A stretch of 64,000 nucleotides of DNA from Hirschia litorea. Lineage in GTDB: Bacteria; Pseudomonadota; Alphaproteobacteria; Caulobacterales; Hyphomonadaceae. Where the stretch lies: positions 930,001 to 994,000 of the forward strand of contig NZ_JBHTBR010000002.1 in NCBI RefSeq assembly GCF_042665075.1, in the 5' to 3' direction. A model generated the notes under the pieces. The model saw nothing but the letters and a program-made list of their open reading frames with translations. It searched no databases and had not been told where the DNA came from. The translations under genes were made by a program, and so were the position numbers. Shown here in pieces: positions 44,436-54,222 of this stretch. Positions within the stretch are counted from its first letter, which is position 1. Each line of letters begins with the position of its first letter.

Positions 44436-45122
44436 TCATGCCTGCAAACGATATCCCGCACCGCGAACAGTATGCAAAAGTGCCTCATCGAAATCTTTAT
44501 CGATTTTACTACGCAAACGCGATATGTGAACATCAATTACATTGGTCTGTGGATCGAAATGATAATCCCAAACCTTTTCAAGCAGCATTGTACGGGTCAC
44601 AACTTGTCCTGCATTGCGCATGAGAAACTCTAACAGACGAAACTCACGTGGCTGTAAGTCAATCTTTGTTTCAGCCCGCACAACTGTCCTTGCCAGCAAG
44701 TCCATCACAAGGTCACCGACCTGCAATTTCGTCGTAGGTGCTTCACTGGATGAGCGACGCCCAAGCGCCTCTACACGAGCTATCAACTCACTCGGGGCAA
44801 AAGGTTTACAAAGGTAATCGTCACCACCAGCTTTAAGCCCTTCAACGCGGTTCTCTACATCACCCAACGCTGTTAAAAATAAAGCTGGAGTATTACCACC
44901 ACCACTGCGATAGGTTGTTAATAGCTCGATACCATTCATTTTTGGCATCATTCTATCAACAACCATGGCATCGAATTCTTCGGCTTGAGCACGACTAAGT
45001 CCTGCTTCACCATCATTTTCAACAGCCACAATATGCCCAGCTTCGCTAAGCACTTTGCGAACGAAATCGGCAGCTTCTAAATCATCTTCAATGACGAGTA
45101 CGCGCAAAGCGAGCTCTCCCAT
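44436..45122 (-). CDS. OmpR-family response regulator
   Basis: A 228-aa regulator with a receiver (Asp56 in AMVVDRMMP, Lys in YLCKPFAPSEL) and a winged-helix DNA-binding domain (LQPREFRLLEFLMRNAG and NVIDVHISRLRSKID). It lies seven bases after degP and five before its kinase, on the same strand. It probably responds to envelope protein stress and may control degP, though no binding site was recognised. Confidence 0.92.
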   Translation of the reverse strand: MGELALRVLVIEDDLEAADFVRKVLSEAGHIVAVENDGEAGLSRAQAEEFDAMVVDRMMPKMNGIELLTTYRSGGGNTPALFLTALGDVENRVEGLKAGGDDYLCKPFAPSELIARVEALGRRSSSEAPTTKLQVGDLVMDLLARTVVRAETKIDLQPREFRLLEFLMRNAGQVVTRTMLLEKVWDYHFDPQTNVIDVHISRLRSKIDKDFDEALLHTVRGAGYRLQA

Positions 45123-45129
45123 TCTTCAA

Positions 45130-46683
45130 TTATTTAAGGTCTTCAATATCGACAGGTAGGAAGATTGTCGCGCGTCCTTTACGAACTGCCACGAGTATAT
45201 TCTTTTTACCTGCTGCTTTTGCATTCGCTACAACATTAGCGAGATCAGTTGACGAATTCAACGCTGTGCCTTGCGCCTCTAAAAGAGCATCTCCTTTAGC
45301 AATACCCGCTTCGGCAAATGCACTACCTCTTTTTACATCAAGTACAAACACACCCTTTTCGGTTGTTTTCAAACCAAAAAACTCATACTCATCTGCACCA
45401 AGAGGCTTCACTGTTACACCCTGGTACTCCTTGCCTTCTGGCGCTTTCTCAGCTTCTTTCTCGTCAGGCTCAGTATCTTCCCCACGGTTAAATGCGCTAT
45501 TCACATCTTCAGGGCGAATTCCAATTGTAACCGGAATTGTTTTGATCTTACCGTCACGAATAAGTTTGAAGTCATTCTTTGTCTCAGCGATTAGGCCACC
45601 AACAAGACGTGTTAGTTCACGACTATCATTCACTGAGATTCCATTTACTGACAGAATAACATCTCCGCGTTCAATACCGCTTTTCTCTGCAGGACTTCCT
45701 ACCTGCACATCCGCAACCAAAGCACCTTTTTCGCTTTCAAGACCTTGTGCTTCAACCATCTCACGCGACAAAGACTGGATTGAAACACCCAACCAACCAC
45801 GCGTAACTTTACCGTCTTTTATAAGTCGGTCAGTTATGTCTTTAGCAACATTGGACTCAATAGCAAAACCAATACCGACACTTCCACCGGATGGTGAGTA
45901 GATTGCAGTATTGACCCCAATTACTTGACCATAAAGATCAAATGTCGGTCCACCAGAGTTTCCTCTGTTGATAGAGGCATCAATTTGAATGAAGTTTGAA
46001 TAGTTTGAGCCGTTCATTTCACGGCCACTCGCTGAAACAATACCTGCTGTCGCAGTACCGCCTAATCCAAAGGGATTTCCAACAGCAACGACCCAATCGC
46101 CTACACGTGGAGCTTTTTCTAGTTCAAATTCAACGAATGGATACTTACCCGGTTTTTTGACTTTCAAAACAGCAAGATCAGTAAGCTCATCCAAGCCCAC
46201 AATATCAGCTTCTAACTCATCACCATTCGACAATGTAACTGTAACTTCAGATGCATTTTCAACGACGTGGTTGTTCGTAACAATGTATCCCGTGTCAGAA
46301 ATGAAAAATCCAGATCCTAAAGAGCGGCCTTCACGAGGTGCGGGACCTTGCCCTTCTTCATCACCTTCGCCTTCACCATTACCCTGACGGTCCATAAAAT
46401 CTTCAAATCCAGGAATATTACGGAAACGTTCAAAAAGTTCACCATATTGCTCTGGAGCTTCGATTTCAGTCGTCACCTGAACACTCACAACAGCAGGACT
46501 TACACGATCAATCAAATCTGCAAAGCTCATTGGTGCACCAACAGGCGCTTGCACAGCTATCGGCTTTGCATCAGCAACTCTGTTTCCAACCGGCGACATC
46601 ATCAGTCCGCCAATCGCTACACTCCCGAACACGGCCATCATGAGAGATGTTTTCAAGGTGCGGCTTTTCCCGGTCGTTTTCAT
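45130..46683 (-). CDS. degP: Periplasmic Do/DegP family serine protease
   Basis: A 517-aa periplasmic protease-chaperone. An N-terminal hydrophobic signal (LMMAVFGSVAIGGLMM), then the trypsin-like domain with the triad His139 (TNNHVVENA), Asp169 (LTDLAVLKV) and Ser243 (RGNSGGPTFDL), followed by two PDZ domains (about 290-380 and 410-510). The loop at residues 97-116 is unusually Gly/Glu/Gln-rich (QGNGEGEGDEEGQG). It is followed by the RR-HK pair. Upstream lies the hydrolase-OsmC gene on the same strand. Confidence 0.94.
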   Translation of the reverse strand: MKTTGKSRTLKTSLMMAVFGSVAIGGLMMSPVGNRVADAKPIAVQAPVGAPMSFADLIDRVSPAVVSVQVTTEIEAPEQYGELFERFRNIPGFEDFMDRQGNGEGEGDEEGQGPAPREGRSLGSGFFISDTGYIVTNNHVVENASEVTVTLSNGDELEADIVGLDELTDLAVLKVKKPGKYPFVEFELEKAPRVGDWVVAVGNPFGLGGTATAGIVSASGREMNGSNYSNFIQIDASINRGNSGGPTFDLYGQVIGVNTAIYSPSGGSVGIGFAIESNVAKDITDRLIKDGKVTRGWLGVSIQSLSREMVEAQGLESEKGALVADVQVGSPAEKSGIERGDVILSVNGISVNDSRELTRLVGGLIAETKNDFKLIRDGKIKTIPVTIGIRPEDVNSAFNRGEDTEPDEKEAEKAPEGKEYQGVTVKPLGADEYEFFGLKTTEKGVFVLDVKRGSAFAEAGIAKGDALLEAQGTALNSSTDLANVVANAKAAGKKNILVAVRKGRATIFLPVDIEDLK

Positions 46684-46765
46684 CTGTATTCCTCTTTATT
46701 CGGCTCTCATCATTCTTTTAGTGGAATGAGCTTTATATATTTTAATGTAAAAAATTAAGATCGGT

Positions 46766-47977
46766 TCATGTCGATTCTGTGGTGCGAATGGTACTATTTC
46801 TATGCAATGTGCGATGAACAGGACATTTATCAGCTATTTCCAACATTCTAGCACGCTGCTCAACCGTTAAATCTCCAGATATTGTTATTGCACGAGAAAA
46901 TACATCTAAATCACTCGAATCAATCTCATTTTTTGTTTTTTCATGTGTCACTGAGACAGAAACTTTATCAACTGGCCAGCCTTTTCGATCTGCATACATC
47001 CGCAATGTCATAGATGTACATGCCCCTAAGGCAGCATTCATATACTGATAAGGCGTTGGACCTGCGCCGTCTCCTCCAACTGATTGAGGCTCATCAGCAA
47101 CCCCTCTGTAATCTCCGACCACGACCCAATTTTCATATTTACCTCGTGGCGTCTCTTCCACAATGACCGGCTCATCACCGCTTACTGGATTTACTGATGC
47201 TGCATCTTTCTTAGCTGATATCGCATAATGCGTCGCCCACGCAGCAATCACGCCTGCAACGTATTGAGCATCCTCACGATTGGTTAAAAGATGGTCAGAG
47301 TCATCAAGAGAAACAAAACTCTTAGGATGTTTCGCTGCCAGAAATATATCATTGGCATTCTCAATCCCAACAGTCTGGTCAATTGGAGAATGCATTACCA
47401 ACAAAGGGCGCTTCATTTTGCGCACAGATTCTATCACACGCGCATCCTCAACATCGTCAAGGAATTGTTTCTTGATAACGACTTTTCGGCCACCAAGTTC
47501 AACTTCCGCTTCACCTGTTTGCTCAATTTGTTGAATATGAGCTCCAAAATTCTCTGTCACGTGCTTTGCGCAAGAAGGCGCTGCTATGGTTGCAAAAGCT
47601 TTTACCGTTGGCAGTTTGTCGGCAGCTGCTAACACAGCGGCCCCACCCAAGGAATGGCCAATAGCCAAAGTAGGCGGCATGCCCTGCTCTTCCATCCAAC
47701 GCGCTGCGGCAGCCAAATCATCTATGTTCGAAGAAAAAGTTGTGTCTGAGAAATCACCCTCGGAGAAACCCAGTCCAGTGAAGTCAAACCTCAATACACC
47801 AACGCCCAGCTGCACGAGCTGACGCGCAATTCTTGCAGTCGCAAATTGATCTTTTGAACAAGCAAAGCAATGAGCAAAAATGGCAAACCCACGTGGAAGG
47901 CCTGCTGGCATTTCGAGTTTAGCAGCTAACTTATGTCCCAATGATCCAGGGATCTCTACAGCCAATCGATTTTGCAT
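46766..47977 (-). CDS. Alpha/beta hydrolase - OsmC fusion protein
   Basis: A 403-aa two-domain protein. Residues 1-255 are an alpha/beta hydrolase with nucleophile Ser109 in AIGHSLGGAAVLAAA, an oxyanion-region HCFACSKDQ and HSPIDQTV and DSDHLL for the acid and base. Residues 270-403 are an OsmC-type domain with TPYQYMNAALGACTSMTLRM, the reactive-Cys segment, and ADKCPVHRTLH holding the second Cys. Such fusions are a known family; the OsmC part reduces organic hydroperoxides. A role in oxidative defence is likely. It lies between degP and ccmH on the same strand. Confidence 0.88.
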   Translation of the reverse strand: MQNRLAVEIPGSLGHKLAAKLEMPAGLPRGFAIFAHCFACSKDQFATARIARQLVQLGVGVLRFDFTGLGFSEGDFSDTTFSSNIDDLAAAARWMEEQGMPPTLAIGHSLGGAAVLAAADKLPTVKAFATIAAPSCAKHVTENFGAHIQQIEQTGEAEVELGGRKVVIKKQFLDDVEDARVIESVRKMKRPLLVMHSPIDQTVGIENANDIFLAAKHPKSFVSLDDSDHLLTNREDAQYVAGVIAAWATHYAISAKKDAASVNPVSGDEPVIVEETPRGKYENWVVVGDYRGVADEPQSVGGDGAGPTPYQYMNAALGACTSMTLRMYADRKGWPVDKVSVSVTHEKTKNEIDSSDLDVFSRAITISGDLTVEQRARMLEIADKCPVHRTLHRNSTIRTTEST

Positions 47978-48060
47978 GATATTTTGCTCCGCAACTTTGA
48001 ATTATGACTATCATAAGTTGGGATGAAACGACAATTTAACAAGCGAGTATTTCATCAACA

Positions 48061-48486
48061 CTAGATATCATTTTCGTGATCATTTGTTTCATGCGTTGAA
48101 GCATCCGCTTTTAAGGGCTTAAGATTCCGCCTTCTCTTCGCACGAGCCCCCAAAAACAAGGCACCACCAACCCAAGCTAAAAGCACAAATGGGAAAGTCC
48201 ATAAGAACGCGCCCCCACCACTTGCCTTAGGACGGAAAAGTACAAATTCTCCATACCGTTCAGCAAACCATGAACGCACTTGCTCATCTGAAGCCCCATC
48301 TTGAATTTGAGACCTAACAAGATGCCGCATATCTCCAGCTATCTCCGAAGCTGATTGTGAAATTGGCTCGTTTTCACACGATACACACCGAATCTCTCTC
48401 ATCAGCATTTGAGCGCGCGCTTCTAAAGCCGCATCTTGTAAAGGGGCGTCTGACAAAGCAGCTGCTAATATTAGAGCTAACATCAT
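48061..48486 (-). CDS. ccmH: Cytochrome c maturation protein CcmH
   Basis: A 141-aa thioredoxin-like reductant of apocytochrome c. The redox motif is Cys34-Val-Ser-Cys37 in REIRCVSCENEPISQS; a signal or anchor segment precedes it (LALILAAALSDA), and a second membrane segment (LWTFPFVLLAWVGGALFLG) is near the C-terminus, the usual layout. It overlaps ccmF by four bases. Equivalent to CycL of rhizobia. No ccmG is found next to it, as in rhizobial cycHJKL operons. Confidence 0.93.
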   Translation of the reverse strand: MMLALILAAALSDAPLQDAALEARAQMLMREIRCVSCENEPISQSASEIAGDMRHLVRSQIQDGASDEQVRSWFAERYGEFVLFRPKASGGGAFLWTFPFVLLAWVGGALFLGARAKRRRNLKPLKADASTHETNDHENDI

Positions 48487-50438
48487 AATACTGGCACTCC
48501 TTTATCTTCCTGCAAATTGGCATCTTCCAAATTCGTGTTTTTAGATACAGATTTGCGTCGATTACGTTGACCTGCAAATGCAACAAATCCCCCCAACGCA
48601 ATAAGCCCAACACCCCCAAACACAAAGTCAATCATGGGGTTCACAGATGCACGTATCGTCCACCCATTTACTTCACCTCGTATTGGATCACCAAGCGCGA
48701 CATACAGATCACCCACAAGGGATTTGCGTATCGCCACTTCTGTCGTCGGCATACCAGATGCAGGATAATAGCGTTTCTCAGGCTGCAGTTCAGTTGATCT
48801 GCTCCCCTTCACAGCCATAATAGATGCACGATCAGCATAAAAATTTGGACCTTCACCATTGTTCACACCATTAAAGGTGAAATTCCAACCACCAAATTCA
48901 ACTGTCTCTCCCTGTGTCATAGCAAATGTGCGTTCTACGCGACCATTTGTTTCCACAACAGCTCCAATTACAAAAATGCCTAAACCGACATGAGCTATAG
49001 TCAGCCCCCAAACACCCAGTGAGAGCTTGCCGATCCTTGCAACACCACCACCACCAAGACGTTTCACAAAGTCGGATAGCGTGCCCGCGATCAACCAAAC
49101 ACCAACAGCAACACCAAATACCGCCCAGAGTTTTCCTGCCAGCATTACAAAGGCTGCGGCTCCAGCTGCCAATGCAAGGGCACCTGCAAACACTAATCTC
49201 TTTAAGATTGGAGACAGGTCTGAAACACGCCAACTCATAGCAACAGCAATAGGAGGCGCTAAAAATAGCAATCCCATCAATGGTGCTAATGTTAGATCAA
49301 AATAGGGCGTTCCAACCGACAACTTTTCTCCTGTCACAACTTCCATAGCCAATGGATACAAAGTTCCGACTAACACTGTGGCTGCCGCAACAGACAAGAA
49401 GAGATTGTTTAAGATCAGTGCACCTTCACGGCTTACCGGATCAAACTCATTGCCTGATTTTAACCCCGGCCCGCGCCACGCAAACAAACTAAATGCAAAC
49501 CCTGACACAAGCATCAATCCAATGAGCAATAATCTCCCCCGCTCTGGATCAAGCGCAAACGCGTGAACAGATGTCAAAACACCCGAGCGAACTAAGAAAG
49601 CCCCCAGAATAGACAGGCAGAATGCAATTACCGAAAGAAAGATCGTCCAAGAAGCCATCGAGCCACGTTTCTGCGTGACTATAATAGAATGCACCAATGC
49701 AGCACCAACCAACCAAGGCATAAGAGAAGCATTTTCAACAGGGTCCCAGAACCACCAGCCACCCCAGCCTAATTCATAATAAGCCCAAATCGCACCTAGT
49801 GAGATTCCAATTGTTAATGCTGACCATGCAAATAAAGCCCAAGGACGTGCTCTCTTTGCCCATTCGGAACCCACCTTATTCAAGATAAGTCCAGCTGCAG
49901 CCAATGAAAACACAAACGAAAACCCTACATACCCCATGTATAAAAAAGGTGGATGAAATGCCAAAGCAGGGTCTTGCAAGAGAGGGTTAAGTCCGCCTCC
50001 ATCTAAAGGAGCAGGATCAAGACGAATAAAAGGAGAAGATGCAAACAACAAATAGGCTAGCGAAAGAAACGCCATTCCTCCCTGTACGCCAAGCGCTTTG
50101 GTTTTTAACTCGCTTCTCTCCATCACTCCTACAGCAGCAGCTCCGTAAATGAGCATAATCAAGCACCAAAGGAGCATGGATCCTTCATGATTTCCCCATG
50201 TACCCGCAAGTTTATAAAATATAGGCTTCAAGGAGTGAGAATGTTTAACAACAAGCTCGACAGAAAAATCAGAACCTAAAAATGCATAAATAAGCGTCAG
50301 AAAACTAAACAACGCAGCTCCTGTGGCAAACAAGATAGACTTGTTTGTCTCACTCGCTTTGCCCATTGCGCCAAATACTGCCGCCAATAAGCTTGCGATT
50401 AAAGCTAAAAATAAACTGATATGCCCAAGCTCAACCAT
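48483..50438 (-). CDS. ccmF: Cytochrome c heme lyase subunit CcmF
   Basis: A 651-aa polytopic inner membrane protein with about fifteen hydrophobic segments. The WWD heme-handling domain is visible as GWGGWWFWDPVENASLMPW, and other family segments are GTWGNHEGSMLLWCL and HPPFLYMGYVGFS. It transfers heme from CcmE to apocytochromes with CcmH. It overlaps ccmE by one base and ccmH by four. Confidence 0.96.
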   Translation of the reverse strand: MVELGHISLFLALIASLLAAVFGAMGKASETNKSILFATGAALFSFLTLIYAFLGSDFSVELVVKHSHSLKPIFYKLAGTWGNHEGSMLLWCLIMLIYGAAAVGVMERSELKTKALGVQGGMAFLSLAYLLFASSPFIRLDPAPLDGGGLNPLLQDPALAFHPPFLYMGYVGFSFVFSLAAAGLILNKVGSEWAKRARPWALFAWSALTIGISLGAIWAYYELGWGGWWFWDPVENASLMPWLVGAALVHSIIVTQKRGSMASWTIFLSVIAFCLSILGAFLVRSGVLTSVHAFALDPERGRLLLIGLMLVSGFAFSLFAWRGPGLKSGNEFDPVSREGALILNNLFLSVAAATVLVGTLYPLAMEVVTGEKLSVGTPYFDLTLAPLMGLLFLAPPIAVAMSWRVSDLSPILKRLVFAGALALAAGAAAFVMLAGKLWAVFGVAVGVWLIAGTLSDFVKRLGGGGVARIGKLSLGVWGLTIAHVGLGIFVIGAVVETNGRVERTFAMTQGETVEFGGWNFTFNGVNNGEGPNFYADRASIMAVKGSRSTELQPEKRYYPASGMPTTEVAIRKSLVGDLYVALGDPIRGEVNGWTIRASVNPMIDFVFGGVGLIALGGFVAFAGQRNRRKSVSKNTNLEDANLQEDKGVPVL

Positions 50439-50905
50439 TAGATATCATCTTCTTTATACATCGACGCTCTAACGGCTGTTTCACCGCCAGCTGCTTTTAG
50501 CGCATCATACGCTTCTTTTGGCATGTAGCTCTCATCATGGCGCGCAACCAAGCGTGTTGCCTTCAAACTACCATCCGCTTGGATAATACCTTCAGCAACA
50601 ATACCTTGGCCTTCTTCAAAAAGATCAGGCGGCAAGTCATCATATGTGACAAAGACATCATTAGTTCCGTCGGTAATAGCAAATTTAATAATTGCATTAG
50701 GGCCGCGTTTGATAGAATCTACACCTACCAAGCCACCAATCCTTACCCGCTCTCCAGTCGAAACGATATTCCCGGTCATAACTTCTGTGGGTGTACGTGA
50801 ATAGCTTGCATTATCTCCAAGAGCAGACATCACCAATGCAACGGCTCCCACAAGTAAAACACCAGCTACAGCTATCAGCCAAGCTCTTTGAGAACGCGCG
50901 CGCAT
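50438..50905 (-). CDS. ccmE: Cytochrome c maturation heme chaperone CcmE
   Basis: A 155-aa protein with one N-terminal membrane anchor (AWLIAVAGVLLVGAVALVMSAL) and an OB-fold periplasmic domain. The covalent heme histidine is His123 and the axial Tyr127 in ARHDESYMPKE, the HxxxY motif. It carries heme to CcmF. Normal length and normal order in the ccmIEFH (cycHJKL) operon. Confidence 0.95.
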   Translation of the reverse strand: MRARSQRAWLIAVAGVLLVGAVALVMSALGDNASYSRTPTEVMTGNIVSTGERVRIGGLVGVDSIKRGPNAIIKFAITDGTNDVFVTYDDLPPDLFEEGQGIVAEGIIQADGSLKATRLVARHDESYMPKEAYDALKAAGGETAVRASMYKEDDI

Positions 50906-51032
50906 GTCTAATTTCCCTTTTTATCTGAAAAGTATAACCGCGCAGAGACCAAACACCTCCACTCAATCATCTATCATTGTCATCTATTTCAACTGAATAG
51001 CTGTTTCTACGCTGTGCACTTATTCAATTGTT

Positions 51033-51719
51033 TTATTTATCTTCATTCGGAACATCAGCTTGTTCGGCATCTTCACCTCGCCCAACATTTGCCATAGCGG
51101 TTTGCAACATCTCAACTTGTCCGCTCAATTCTGCTGCTGCTTTTGAACCTTCAGGCATCATTGATTGCGCTTTGGCCCACCATTCTCGCGCTGCGTCTCG
51201 ATCGCCCTCTAGCCAATATCTCATTCCCGGCATGAAAGCAGCTTTCACATCACTTGTGTCTGCGGCAAAAGCAGCAATATATATTTTTTGCGCTTGTTCA
51301 GTTACCTTTCGCCCTTCCACTGCAACCAAAGCATCAGCCAATGGTGTAAGTGCGCTGACGAACCGCGCATCACGGCGAAGCGCTGATTGATAGGCACGTA
51401 CAGCCTCTTCTGGCTTACCTTTAGCCATGAGCATGTCACCGATATATTTATGCGGTTGAGGATCGTCTGGCGTTTCTTTTGCGCGCTCTTGCAATAAAGC
51501 GATCCATTGGTCAGGTGAAATCGTTTGTGGATCTTGGTTACGCATCTCATCCAATCGCTTGTGTAATGGATTATCCGCATAGGATGGCGCGCCAACAAAA
51601 GCGTAGCAGGCAACGCCAACACATAGCGCTCCAAATACGCTTGCACGCATGGCCCAAGACTTAACTATCCAGAATGCCAATGCCGCACTCGCAATTATTC
51701 CAACTGAAATCAATATCAT
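51033..51719 (-). CDS. ccmI: CcmI-like apocytochrome c chaperone, TPR protein
   Basis: A 228-aa protein with two N-terminal membrane segments (about 2-20 and 28-44) and a soluble TPR region (HKYIGDMLMAKGKPEEAVRAYQSAL etc. in parts). This is the CcmI/CycH layout, but shorter than the roughly 350-400 aa of many relatives, lacking an extended C-terminal domain. It starts five bases after the kinase stop and precedes ccmE by 128 bases, all on one strand, so the cytochrome c maturation genes may share a transcript with the two-component system. Confidence 0.82.
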   Translation of the reverse strand: MILISVGIIASAALAFWIVKSWAMRASVFGALCVGVACYAFVGAPSYADNPLHKRLDEMRNQDPQTISPDQWIALLQERAKETPDDPQPHKYIGDMLMAKGKPEEAVRAYQSALRRDARFVSALTPLADALVAVEGRKVTEQAQKIYIAAFAADTSDVKAAFMPGMRYWLEGDRDAAREWWAKAQSMMPEGSKAAAELSGQVEMLQTAMANVGRGEDAEQADVPNEDK

Positions 51720-51724
51720 AATAT

Positions 51725-53173
51725 TTAAGTTGCCGCTGGCAGAACCAAATGAGCGCGTAACCCACCAAATGGACTATTATCCAAAGCAAAAGAACCGCCA
51801 TACATTTCAGCTAGCTCGTTTACGATAGAAAGCCCTAATCCTGTTCCCGGCTCTGTCTCATCCAATCTCTGACCACGCTGTATTGCGACTTCACGCTCTT
51901 CTGGTTTGAGACCAGGACCGTCATCATCCACAAACACAACCATTTGCTCTTCTTTTTGGCGTACTGTCACACGCACGCGACGCTTACACCATTTGGCAGC
52001 ATTCTCTAGCAAATTACCTACAAGATCGTCCAAATCCTGTTTCTCACCTTTGAAAACTACACCTTCATCAATATCTATCTCGACTGCCAGATTCTTATCA
52101 CGATGGATACGTTCCAGCAAAATCACAATATCTTCAACAGCTGGTTCCACTTCACTACGCGCCCCCAGTACTTCTGCTCTTGCAGCAGCTTGTGCGCGCT
52201 TCAGATAATGATCCACATTTTGCCACATAGCCTTGGCATTTTGCTTCACCATTTCCGAATAAACTTCATCTCCACCCGTCTCATTCATCAATACGGCAAT
52301 TGGGTTCTTTAAGGCATGCGCCAAATTGCCCACATGCGTGCGCGCACGTTCCACAACTTCCTGATTATGGTCTAAAACCCGATTCATATCCTGAACCAAA
52401 GGTTCTATCTCAGTAGAGTAATGCCCCACCAGCCGCGTCTGTTTTCCATCACGGATTTGATCCAAATTTTCTCGAATACGGCGCAAAGGAGCCAATCCAT
52501 GATGGATTAAAAAACCAATAGCCACCAACATTCCAAGTAACATTAACCCCACAACCGCAACCAACCTATTGCGCAATCCGCGTTCAGCATTCAACGCAGC
52601 CTCGCTATTTATCGCGGCGAACAAGGCAACTGGAGTGGCTCGATCTGGCAACAAAACAGCCCGTACCGCGACTCGAATAGGCTTTTCGTCAGGATCTAAA
52701 TCACTATGATAGAACACCTGCCCAAGCCCTTCATAGGCTTGCTTTAAATGCGCTTGGGATAAGGGCAAGCCGCCATCCCAAATACTTCTTGATAAGACTG
52801 GCTCCTGCACGTCCAATTCATCAGATAAATCCAAATACCCATAATACCATCCTGACAAAACGCGCTGAAAACGTGGATCATTCGGCAAGAGGTTAGAATC
52901 TAAAACGATTGTTCCATCTGGGTCAGAATTTAGCGCATTTGTAAGTGTTTGGATGGTCGCCTCTAGCTCACCATTCAGCAGCATTTCGGTCTCTTTACGG
53001 TAGCTCGCTCCCAAAAATATTGTCGCTGACACAACAACAAGCACACTCATTAAAAATGATAAAGTGACAAGACGCCCCGCAATAGAGCTCCAAATTTTAC
53101 GGTAGATAACGCGCATCCATTTCGGCATGCTGCGCTGTGCATCCGTCTCAGTGATATCCGAATCTGAAGCCAA
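51725..53173 (-). CDS. PhoQ/FeuQ-like sensor histidine kinase
   Basis: A 482-aa kinase with membrane segments near 33-55 and 202-223, a 145-aa periplasmic domain between them, a HAMP linker, His286 in HVGNLAHALKNPIAVLMNE, and ATP-lid motifs NLLENAAKWCKR, DDDGPGL and GTGLGLSIVNE. The AHALKNPIA H-box is the PhoQ subtype. Upstream is its OmpR-type regulator, downstream ccmI; the same order (FeuPQ before cycHJKL) is reported in Rhizobium leguminosarum, where both are needed for iron acquisition. Confidence 0.87.
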   Translation of the reverse strand: MASDSDITETDAQRSMPKWMRVIYRKIWSSIAGRLVTLSFLMSVLVVVSATIFLGASYRKETEMLLNGELEATIQTLTNALNSDPDGTIVLDSNLLPNDPRFQRVLSGWYYGYLDLSDELDVQEPVLSRSIWDGGLPLSQAHLKQAYEGLGQVFYHSDLDPDEKPIRVAVRAVLLPDRATPVALFAAINSEAALNAERGLRNRLVAVVGLMLLGMLVAIGFLIHHGLAPLRRIRENLDQIRDGKQTRLVGHYSTEIEPLVQDMNRVLDHNQEVVERARTHVGNLAHALKNPIAVLMNETGGDEVYSEMVKQNAKAMWQNVDHYLKRAQAAARAEVLGARSEVEPAVEDIVILLERIHRDKNLAVEIDIDEGVVFKGEKQDLDDLVGNLLENAAKWCKRRVRVTVRQKEEQMVVFVDDDGPGLKPEEREVAIQRGQRLDETEPGTGLGLSIVNELAEMYGGSFALDNSPFGGLRAHLVLPAAT

Positions 53174-53194
53174 AGTTTAGCAAACCAATCCCAG

Positions 53195-53872
53195 CTATGA
53201 AGACTGTTCAGCCGCTGGGTCCACCAACCGGTAGCCAAGGCCGCGTTCTGTTAGAATACGGTCAGATCCAATCTTTTTACGCAAACGTCCGACAAACACT
53301 TCAATCGTGTTCGAATCGCGATCAAAGTCTTGATCATAAATGTGCTCAACTAATTCAGTCCGTGGCACGACACGTCCCTGATAATGCATCATGTAGCTCA
53401 ACACGCGATATTCGTGCGCTGTAAGCTTAATTGGCTGACCACCAACTGTTGCACGTGCTGAACTTGTGTCCACTCGCAAATCACCAAGTTCCAAAGCAGA
53501 ACTCGCATGTCCTGCTGAACGTCGCAACAAAGCACGCAGCCGTGCAAGTAATTCTTCTGTGATAAATGGCTTTGTAAGATAATCGTCGGCACCAGCATCA
53601 AAACCAGCAACCTTCTCACTCCAACGATCACGTGCCGTCAAAATAAGGACAGGCATTACTTTACCATCCGCACGCCAGCGCTCAAGCACGCGAACTCCAT
53701 CCATCTTAGGCAAACCGAGGTCTAAGATGACAGCATCATAAGGCTCTGTATCACCGAGGAAATGTCCATCCTCGCCATCGACGGCAAGATCAACAGCATA
53801 TCCAGCCTCGCTCAAAGACGTTTTTAACTGACGACCAAGATCAGGATCATCTTCGACAACAAGAAGCCGCAT
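53195..53872 (-). CDS. PhoP/FeuP-like OmpR-family response regulator
   Basis: A 225-aa regulator with phosphoacceptor Asp51 (AVILDLGLPKMDG), Lys in YLTKPFITEEL, and a winged-helix domain (IKLTAHEYRVLSYMMHYQG and SNTIEVFVGRLRKKIG). It starts three bases after the small PepSY-type gene and lies 21 bases ahead of its kinase. The direct repeats upstream of the operon (54223-54254) look like a site for this class of regulator, implying autoregulation. Confidence 0.9.
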   Translation of the reverse strand: MRLLVVEDDPDLGRQLKTSLSEAGYAVDLAVDGEDGHFLGDTEPYDAVILDLGLPKMDGVRVLERWRADGKVMPVLILTARDRWSEKVAGFDAGADDYLTKPFITEELLARLRALLRRSAGHASSALELGDLRVDTSSARATVGGQPIKLTAHEYRVLSYMMHYQGRVVPRTELVEHIYDQDFDRDSNTIEVFVGRLRKKIGSDRILTERGLGYRLVDPAAEQSS

Positions 53873-53875
53873 ATT

Positions 53876-54196
53876 TTATCCTCCACGTGATTCCAATATT
53901 TTACCGGATAGAGCGTCAACCTTTACCAGAAGACGTTTCCCGTCTCCACCCATCCACGTCACCTTATAATGATAACCGCCTTCTCCATCGGAGTACATGG
54001 CTGCATCAACCAGTTCTCCGCTATATGTATCTCTTAACTGACGACTTATCTTAGCAAAAGGAATAGTCCGGCCCGATTGCGCTGCATTTCGTGCTTCGGT
54101 TTGAGGAACAAGCGAATCCCCTCCCCAAGCTTGGGCCTGTGCAGGAGCGATAATAATTGCCATTACGAAGGCTGAGAAGGATAAAATACGCATCAT
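53876..54196 (-). CDS. Small periplasmic PepSY-like protein in FeuN position
   Basis: A 106-aa protein with a signal peptide (MMRILSFSAFVMAIIIAP to AQAQA) and a mature part of about 83 aa whose centre, IPFAKISRQLRDTYSGELVDAA, and YHYKVTWMGGDGKRLLVKVDALSGKIL are the helix and sheet of a PepSY domain. Start: the ATG at 54196 follows a complete signal sequence; the longer frame to 54247 begins inside a repeat of the likely operator and is less credible. In Sinorhizobium a small periplasmic protein, FeuN, encoded before feuPQ, inhibits the kinase FeuQ. This gene has that position, size and location in the cell. Confidence 0.7.
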   Translation of the reverse strand: MMRILSFSAFVMAIIIAPAQAQAWGGDSLVPQTEARNAAQSGRTIPFAKISRQLRDTYSGELVDAAMYSDGEGGYHYKVTWMGGDGKRLLVKVDALSGKILESRGG

Positions 54197-54222
54197 GCGA
54201 TAAATGAATATCCTGTAAGCTC

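Noticed and set aside
45266..45901. 211-codon plus-strand frame
   Set aside because: Antisense to the PDZ and protease domains of DegP; Ser/Pro-rich shadow.
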